From: a virus
Strand: one strand, 5' to 3'
Virus record (IMG/VR): IMGVR_UViG_3300047480_000612
Span: 1 to 24,157 of that record
Length of the DNA stretch: 24,157 nucleotides
In this document: in pieces, positions 20,614 through 24,157 of the stretch
How the letters are laid out: every line of letters begins with the position of its first letter
Numbering within the stretch: the stretch's first letter is position 1
Notes under the pieces: generated by a model
Told to the model about the DNA's origin: nothing
The model's input: the letters and a program-made list of their open reading frames with translations, nothing else
Database searches by the model: none
Made by a program: the position numbers and the translations under genes

Positions 20614-21069
20614 TTATTGTAATAGTTCTAACCCTAAATCCTCAACGGATATAGTTTTCTTTAATTTTAAACTGCTGCTAACCTGTGTTTTATTTAATAC
20701 GGCATCATGTTCCATATTAAGAACATATTTCCCTTGTTCAACAAATAATAAATTATATTGCGCCATGGATGATGGATCAATATATACTCGTATTTCTACT
20801 TGGGGCTTGTGCTCACTGAGATACAAAGTATACAACATTCCAAGGGCAATTGCAAGATTACAGTAGTAGTTTTCGAATATTAATTCCCATGGTCCAGGCC
20901 AGTTTTTGACTTCATCCAGTGTTAGATAGTATTTTTGATATGGAGCATAACTCCACATGTGTTCGGTGGCCTTTACTGCTGCCTCCAGCGGCAAGGCACT
21001 GATTTGATGTCTAAAATCCTGCCATAACCTCAATCGGTCATAGGGCATTTCATTCCAAAAATTATTCAA
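20614..21069 (-). CDS. Hypothetical phage protein (151 aa), TTG start
   Basis: A 151-aa protein with an aromatic-rich N-terminal half (MWSYAPYQKYYLTLDEV, WPGPWELIFENYYC, then ALGMLYTLYLSEH), which I recall as a conserved pattern in T4-like aquatic phages without known role. The first possible start is TTG at 21069, because two in-frame TAA codons come directly before it; the next in-frame ATG would cut off the FWNEM segment. No membrane segment. It ends just before nrdA. Confidence 0.72.
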   Translation of the reverse strand: MNNFWNEMPYDRLRLWQDFRHQISALPLEAAVKATEHMWSYAPYQKYYLTLDEVKNWPGPWELIFENYYCNLAIALGMLYTLYLSEHKPQVEIRVYIDPSSMAQYNLLFVEQGKYVLNMEHDAVLNKTQVSSSLKLKKTISVEDLGLELLQ

Positions 21070-21072
21070 TTA

Positions 21073-21600
21073 TTACCAAGAAACTGATGTAAAACTATAT
21101 TTCATATTGGCGTCAAGGCCAGTATTAGTTGTTTTGTATTGAACACATGCAACATAACCCAGCATGTTAACCGATAATGTTACGCCGATATTTGCCGATT
21201 CAACAAAAGTATCGCTGTATGCCACTGCTGTAGCATTACTGGCAATAACAAGTTGGCCTGTTTTGTAATCTGCACCACGCTGAATGCTGTAGTCAACAGT
21301 TACACTAGGAGTAGTGTTGGCAAAATACAATACACTGCTTGAATTGGAAGTAATGTTGGCATTTGAACTGGTGTTATTAGTAAGAGCATCTGCCAGTACA
21401 AATACACCTACCGCCGGTAAATCATTTTCTGTCAGGATTCTTGTATTTCCTACTTCAGGTGCGCCTTCAGCCAGTGTACCATTACCAATATAAAGTTCCT
21501 GTGAATCTACTGCCCAGCCCAGTTCTGCACTGGCCAGCTGTGGTAAGTTTTCTGCAACGCCTCTGCGATGTTTAATTTGACTGATTTGAACTATAGCCAT
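21073..21600 (-). CDS. Tail-fibre/virion-type protein (175 aa)
   Basis: A 175-aa protein. The N-terminal 50 residues (HRRGVAENLPQLASAELGWA, DSQELYIGNGTL) form the attachment-type motif of many phage fibre and structural proteins. The rest is Asn/Ser/Thr-rich beta-type sequence (NNTSSNANITSNSSS). No enzymatic motif. It is probably a virion appendage or its adaptor. An ACTAAATAC element 20 bases before the ATG and AGGA 9 bases before it fit a late gene. Confidence 0.75.
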   Translation of the reverse strand: MAIVQISQIKHRRGVAENLPQLASAELGWAVDSQELYIGNGTLAEGAPEVGNTRILTENDLPAVGVFVLADALTNNTSSNANITSNSSSVLYFANTTPSVTVDYSIQRGADYKTGQLVIASNATAVAYSDTFVESANIGVTLSVNMLGYVACVQYKTTNTGLDANMKYSFTSVSW

Positions 21601-21619
21601 GTTCTATTATCCTAATGTT

Positions 21620-21628
21620 GTATTTAGT
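21620..21628 (-). promoter_or_regulatory. Late-promoter-like element before fibre gene
   Basis: ACTAAATAC on the minus strand 20 bases before the ATG at 21600. It resembles the T4-type late promoter (TATAAATA) loosely and shares TAAATAC with better elements at 23030 and 24113. Confidence 0.3.
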
Positions 21629-22307
21629 ACAACCGATAATACTGCTCTATGCGATTGAGCCACTTGTTGGTCCAGTCTTCAAATTCTTGGCCTTCTACTG
21701 TAAATTCTTGATACTCAAAATTACCGCTGCACATTAAAATTACACCCTGTTTAATGTCTGTTCCGTGTGTTTCGTTGTGTGCCAGTGCATAGGCCGCCAG
21801 CTGAAGGAAATAATCTTCAATCCACTCACGCTTTTTAGGTTTATTAGTCTGTTTAAAGTCTAATATTGCAGGTTTTCCATTCCAAACCGCTACACAGTCT
21901 GTGGTTCCAGCGTACAAACCACTACAGTACAAAGGTACTTCTACGCCCCAATATTCCTGCACTCGTTTACCTAGTCCTTCAAAGATAATGGTATTGGCCA
22001 TACCGTGACTTTGTTTGCTAAAGGGATTAGTGCCAGGTTGTCCCAGTTCTCCATCTTTAATGAAGTTTTCTAACCACTTGTGCATTCTAGTGCCTCGGTT
22101 AGCAGCTTCGGTGGTGATCTGTTGTGCAGCTGCTTCGCCTACACTCTTGCGCCAACGCTGTAGTGCTTGAACTTTTTCTTGAGGTTTTGTAGCATCTAAG
22201 ATTGTGGTAACTGAGGGAACTTTTGAACCATCGGGCAGACAGTAGTGTCTACGGCCATCAATGCTTTCGCGATTGATCGCAGTGTAATTAAATTTTTGTA
22301 ATAACAT
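21624..22307 (-). CDS. PD-(D/E)XK nuclease (RecB/Cas4/MGME1-like)
   Basis: A 227-aa protein with the full PD-(D/E)XK core: RGTRMHKWLE (His76) as the N-terminal helix motif, GTTDCVA (Asp137), AILDFKQ (Asp150-x-Lys152) and LQLAAYALA (Gln169, Tyr173). This layout is typical of RecB-type exonucleases and of phage MGME1-like nucleases that trim or recombine DNA. There is no CxxC cluster, so it is not a Cas4 iron-sulfur form. It follows iscA with a one-base overlap. Role in replication or recombination is inferred. Confidence 0.85.
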   Translation of the reverse strand: MLLQKFNYTAINRESIDGRRHYCLPDGSKVPSVTTILDATKPQEKVQALQRWRKSVGEAAAQQITTEAANRGTRMHKWLENFIKDGELGQPGTNPFSKQSHGMANTIIFEGLGKRVQEYWGVEVPLYCSGLYAGTTDCVAVWNGKPAILDFKQTNKPKKREWIEDYFLQLAAYALAHNETHGTDIKQGVILMCSGNFEYQEFTVEGQEFEDWTNKWLNRIEQYYRLY

Positions 22308-22627
22308 TAAACTCTAAAACTTTCTCCGCAACCGCAACGATCACGCTCATTTGGATTGGTGAATTCGAATCCTTCATTTAGTCCGTTTCGCTTGTAATCT
22401 ATTGTAAGTCCCTGCAAGTAAACACAACTTTTTGGATCTACAAATATCTTACAGTCAGCACAGTCAATGCAGTGATCTTCAGGCCGGGCAGTGTCTACAT
22501 ATTCTAACACATAAGCAAGTCCGCTGCAACCGGTAGTTCGAACACCAACACGAAGTCCCAAACCTCTTCCTCGTTTGATTAACTGTTGTTGAACTTTTCT
22601 GGCTGCTTGTTTAGTTAGTGTTATCAT
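22307..22627 (-). CDS. iscA: A-type iron-sulfur carrier (IscA)
   Basis: A 106-aa Isc[21 protein letters not shown] at residues 23-42 (Cys34), then [12 protein letters not shown] and CGCGESF at the end (Cys98, Cys100); these three Cys bind iron or a cluster. IscA takes clusters from the IscU scaffold and passes them to apoproteins. Unusual extra Cys are Cys53, Cys56, Cys59 (HCIDCADCK) and Cys68, absent in E. coli IscA. The gene overlaps iscU by 17 bases, so the two are translated together. Confidence 0.95.
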   Translation of the reverse strand: MITLTKQAARKVQQQLIKRGRGLGLRVGVRTTGCSGLAYVLEYVDTARPEDHCIDCADCKIFVDPKSCVYLQGLTIDYKRNGLNEGFEFTNPNERDRCGCGESFRV

Positions 22628-22883
22628 GTCGCTTACGATAATCTGCTATTGCAGCTTTAATGGCATCTTCTGCCAAAATGCTGCAGTGTATCTTAACTGG
22701 TGGTAGTGCTAGTTCTTCAGCAATTTGTGAATTCTTAATAGTATTAGCTTGATCTAAAGTTTTACCTTTGACCCATTCTGTTACCAAACTGCTGCTGGCA
22801 ATAGCCGAGCCGCAACCATAAGTTTTAAATTTGGCATCTGATATAATACCAGTTTCGGGATCAACTTTAATTTGAAGACGCAT
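22611..22883 (-). CDS. iscU: IscU iron-sulfur scaffold, C-terminal part
   Basis: Ninety residues matching IscU from just after the first cluster ligand: MRLQIKV, then [16 protein letters not shown] (second ligand Cys), [15 protein letters not shown] (third ligand Cys, with the LPPVK motif that binds the HscA chaperone). The reading frame is the same as the upstream N-terminal part at 22893-23009, from which it is separated by one TAG codon. It could be made by re-initiation at the ATG at 22883 (AGGG nearby), by readthrough, or by a ribosome hop giving full IscU over 22611-23009. Without the first part it lacks the first Cys ligand and the conserved Asp. Confidence 0.88.
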   Translation of the reverse strand: MRLQIKVDPETGIISDAKFKTYGCGSAIASSSLVTEWVKGKTLDQANTIKNSQIAEELALPPVKIHCSILAEDAIKAAIADYRKRHDNTN

Positions 22884-22898
22884 TACATCGCCCTAACC
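22884..22898 (-). other. In-frame TAG flanked by Gly codons in iscU
   Basis: The frame reads GGT TAG GGC GAT GTA directly after the codon of the first cluster-ligand Cys. E. coli IscU has Cys-Gly-Asp-Val here, so the phage gene carries a 6-base insertion containing TAG (22893-22895) between two Gly codons read by the same tRNA. Skipping 6 bases restores the family sequence. See findings. Confidence 0.75.
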
Positions 22899-23009
22899 GC
22901 ACGCTGGGGCGCCGACTAAACCGGTCCCAACGTGCGTATTCTCCTTATCAAATGTTCCAACATTTCTTGGATGTTCGTAATGATCAATCACGGCTTGACT
23001 ATAGGCCAT
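22893..23009 (-). CDS. iscU: IscU iron-sulfur scaffold, N-terminal part
   Basis: Thirty-eight residues, MAYSQAVIDHYEHPRNVG through GLVGAPACG, closely matching the start of E. coli IscU, ending in the first cluster-ligand Cys37-Gly38 before TAG. A perfect AGGAGG five bases before the ATG shows the gene is meant to be translated strongly. Codons and sequence show no decay. A TAAATACAGTA element 21 bases upstream may be its late-type promoter. If nothing bypasses the TAG this would be a useless fragment, which is why the strong ribosome-binding site is notable. Confidence 0.82.
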   Translation of the reverse strand: MAYSQAVIDHYEHPRNVGTFDKENTHVGTGLVGAPACG

Positions 23010-23029
23010 ATTAACCTCCTCAGTAATTA

Positions 23030-23040
23030 TACTGTATTTA
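23030..23040 (-). promoter_or_regulatory. Late-promoter-like element TAAATACAGTA before iscU
   Basis: TAAATACAGTA on the minus strand, 21 bases before the iscU ATG. The same 11 bases occur 20 bases before the ATG at 24093. It resembles the TATAAATA late promoter of T4-like phages. Similar position before two genes supports a shared role. Confidence 0.42.
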
Positions 23041-23041
23041 A

Positions 23042-23422
23042 TCAGTCTTGTCTACGCTTCATGGCGCTTTTGGCCATGTTGGCAACTGTCTGTTCTGGAT
23101 TGTCTACAGGAGCTCCTTGAGCTTCTGGCTCTTCAGGATTATTAACACTGCTGTAGCTGTGTGTTACGAACACAATTTCGTCGGGTGTAATTTGTTTCAC
23201 TATGTTCTTCATAGCAGGAATTTCTTCATTGGCTGCTCTTAGATCATCTACTGTAAAACTTGAAAGTCCTGTATTTTGAATCAGTCTAACAATAAACTGT
23301 ACAGGCAGTTTGGCCTGTAGCTCACCTTGATCAACTTTGCTTTTTACAAGACTTAACACAGTGACAATACTGCTGTGATCGTCACTGGTTTCAGTCACGC
23401 GAACGAAATCGCTGGCTCGCAT
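23042..23422 (-). CDS. Hypothetical late-region protein (126 aa)
   Basis: A 126-aa protein: helical N-terminal two thirds (VTVLSLVKSKVDQGELQAKL, QFIVRLIQNTGL), a segment TPDEIVFVTHS, and a polar, Pro/Glu-rich C-terminus ending MKRRQD. No signal peptide or membrane helix. The start shares one base with the stop of the upstream gene (TAATG). I believe similar proteins occur next to head genes of T4-like aquatic phages, but cannot name a role. Confidence 0.7.
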   Translation of the reverse strand: MRASDFVRVTETSDDHSSIVTVLSLVKSKVDQGELQAKLPVQFIVRLIQNTGLSSFTVDDLRAANEEIPAMKNIVKQITPDEIVFVTHSYSSVNNPEEPEAQGAPVDNPEQTVANMAKSAMKRRQD

Positions 23423-24093
23423 TATCGTCTTTCGCGGCCCAGTTCTTCTTCACCACCTGCGGCTGCATCGGCTGTGGCAAAGTCTTCACCACCTGTTTCC
23501 AAGTCAGCTCCTGGCTCAGGCATTTCGGTACCACCAACAGCACCAGCACCGCCTAGTGCCATTGGCTCAGCAACTTGCTCACCTGCCAGTTGACGACTGC
23601 CGTTGTCCAAGCTGTCACGAGCAGTGTTCAGTGAATCCATTAAACCCTGTAGTGCGCCTGTAGCAGTGGTCTTAAACTGATCTGCTTGAGCAGCGCCTAG
23701 CTGGTCACGAATAGTGTCTAGCAGTGGGGGAAGCTGTTCGTTTAGCATTTTACTGGCATCTGTAATCATGTCTTGAATGCTGTCTACCATGTCTTTGGCT
23801 GCTAGTACTGCTTCAGCAGTTTCTAATTCGCCTTCTGTTAATAGTCTGTTGTCACGCAACCAAGCATCAACGCCTTCTTTGACCATGAACATTTCCATAT
23901 ATTTTGGATTCTGTTCAGCAGTATGAATGCCATAGCTTTTACGGATTTTGTTTAGACTTTCTTCAATGGCAATGCTAAGGCGCTGGGCTTTTGCATAAGT
24001 CATGTTGTCATAGTCTACTGTAAAACCAAAGCGGCTTTCCATTACTTTATTAAGACGCTGTGTTTTCTTAGGTGCAAGTTCTTTTAAATTCAT
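23422..24093 (-). CDS. Helical virion/prohead-associated-type protein (223 aa)
   Basis: A 223-aa mostly helical protein starting MNLKELAPKKTQRLNKVMES, with a conserved-looking middle (KIRKSYGIHTAEQNPKYM, AAKDMVDSIQDMITDASKM) and a low-complexity Gly/Ala/Glu tail from about residue 175. This composition is like head-core or scaffolding proteins, and I recall relatives in aquatic T4-like phages, but no named family is certain. I chose ATG 24093 over 24108, because GGGA precedes it and the upstream gene ends there with ATGA. Confidence 0.72.
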   Translation of the reverse strand: MNLKELAPKKTQRLNKVMESRFGFTVDYDNMTYAKAQRLSIAIEESLNKIRKSYGIHTAEQNPKYMEMFMVKEGVDAWLRDNRLLTEGELETAEAVLAAKDMVDSIQDMITDASKMLNEQLPPLLDTIRDQLGAAQADQFKTTATGALQGLMDSLNTARDSLDNGSRQLAGEQVAEPMALGGAGAVGGTEMPEPGADLETGGEDFATADAAAGGEEELGRERR

Positions 24094-24157
24094 AATATGG
24101 TGTCCCAAATCTTACTGTATTTATGCGTTAGCATTGTTTTCTTGAATTCCGATTCAG
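24090..24157 (-). CDS. 3' end of upstream gene (partial)
   Basis: The last 21 codons of a frame entering from the right edge: EFKKTMLTHKYSKIWDTIL and stop. The TGA overlaps the next ATG (ATGA), the coupling used throughout the window. Too short to identify. Confidence 0.45.
   Translation of the reverse strand, partial: ESEFKKTMLTHKYSKIWDTIL
24113..24123 (-). promoter_or_regulatory. Late-promoter-like element before 23422-24093
   Basis: TAAATACAGTA, preceded by CA to give CATAAATAC, fits the NATAAATA late-promoter pattern of T4-like phages. It is 20 bases before the ATG at 24093 and lies inside the end of the preceding frame. Confidence 0.45.

Noticed and set aside
22893-22895. TAG reassigned to an amino acid throughout the phage
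   Set aside because: No other long gene in the window contains an in-frame TAG, and translating it would add two residues between Cys37 and the conserved Asp of IscU.

Overview
This 24.2-kb window looks like part of the genome of a large lytic, T4-like tailed phage of a Gram-negative, probably proteobacterial, host. The phage assignment rests on a PAAR spike-tip protein, tail-fibre and virion-type proteins, a SleB-type cell-wall hydrolase beside a small membrane protein, a class I ribonucleotide reductase with glutaredoxin, and many tiny unknown genes packed head to tail. All 50 genes I can support lie on the minus strand, so transcription runs from high to low coordinates. Many neighbours overlap by ATGA or TAATG. 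No tRNA, rRNA, CRISPR array or insertion sequence was seen. The metabolic genes (IscU, IscA, isocitrate lyase, IbpA-like Hsp20, bS21) resemble beta/gammaproteobacterial proteins, which hints at the host but does not prove it.

Layout in transcription order. (1) 24157-23042: the 3' end of one gene and two late/virion-type proteins. (2) 23009-22307: iscU-iscA iron-sulfur assembly genes; iscU is broken by an in-frame TAG exactly at its active-site Cys-Gly-Asp. (3) 22307-20614: a PD-(D/E)XK nuclease, a fibre-type protein and an unknown protein. (4) 20600-14768: nrdA, a 63-aa protein, isocitrate lyase, a 26-aa putative zinc microprotein, a secreted cysteine-rich protein, nrdB and glutaredoxin. (5) 14781-11655: an Sm-like small protein, PAAR, and two structural-type proteins. 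(6) 11639-9776: a sigma70-type promoter, SleB hydrolase, holin-like membrane protein, HExxH peptidase and a small acidic protein. (7) 9775-8434: three genes, each behind its own copy of a similar promoter cassette. (8) 8443-5200: about 15 tiny overlapping genes, including a family of modular paralogs ending in HFGVE and a 99-bp perfect duplication. (9) 5188-900: a membrane coiled-coil protein, a glycosyltransferase-like protein, a methyltransferase and ribosomal protein bS21. (10) 913-2: an IbpA-like small heat-shock protein with a consensus promoter, a ROSE-like RNA thermometer candidate and a terminator, then the ClpS adaptor.

Functional reading. NrdA/NrdB and glutaredoxin make dNTPs for phage replication. 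IscU/IscA may supply iron-sulfur or iron chemistry during infection. Isocitrate lyase would open the glyoxylate shunt. Hsp20 and ClpS point to control of host proteostasis, and bS21 to adjustment of host ribosomes.

The most unusual observation is iscU. A 6-nt insertion (GGT TAG GGC, where family members have a single Gly codon) puts the only in-frame TAG I found into an otherwise intact gene, while none of the 50 stop codons I read is TAG. A 6-nt ribosome hop between the two flanking Gly codons would restore the canonical IscU sequence exactly. A split protein, suppression or simple inactivation remain possible.
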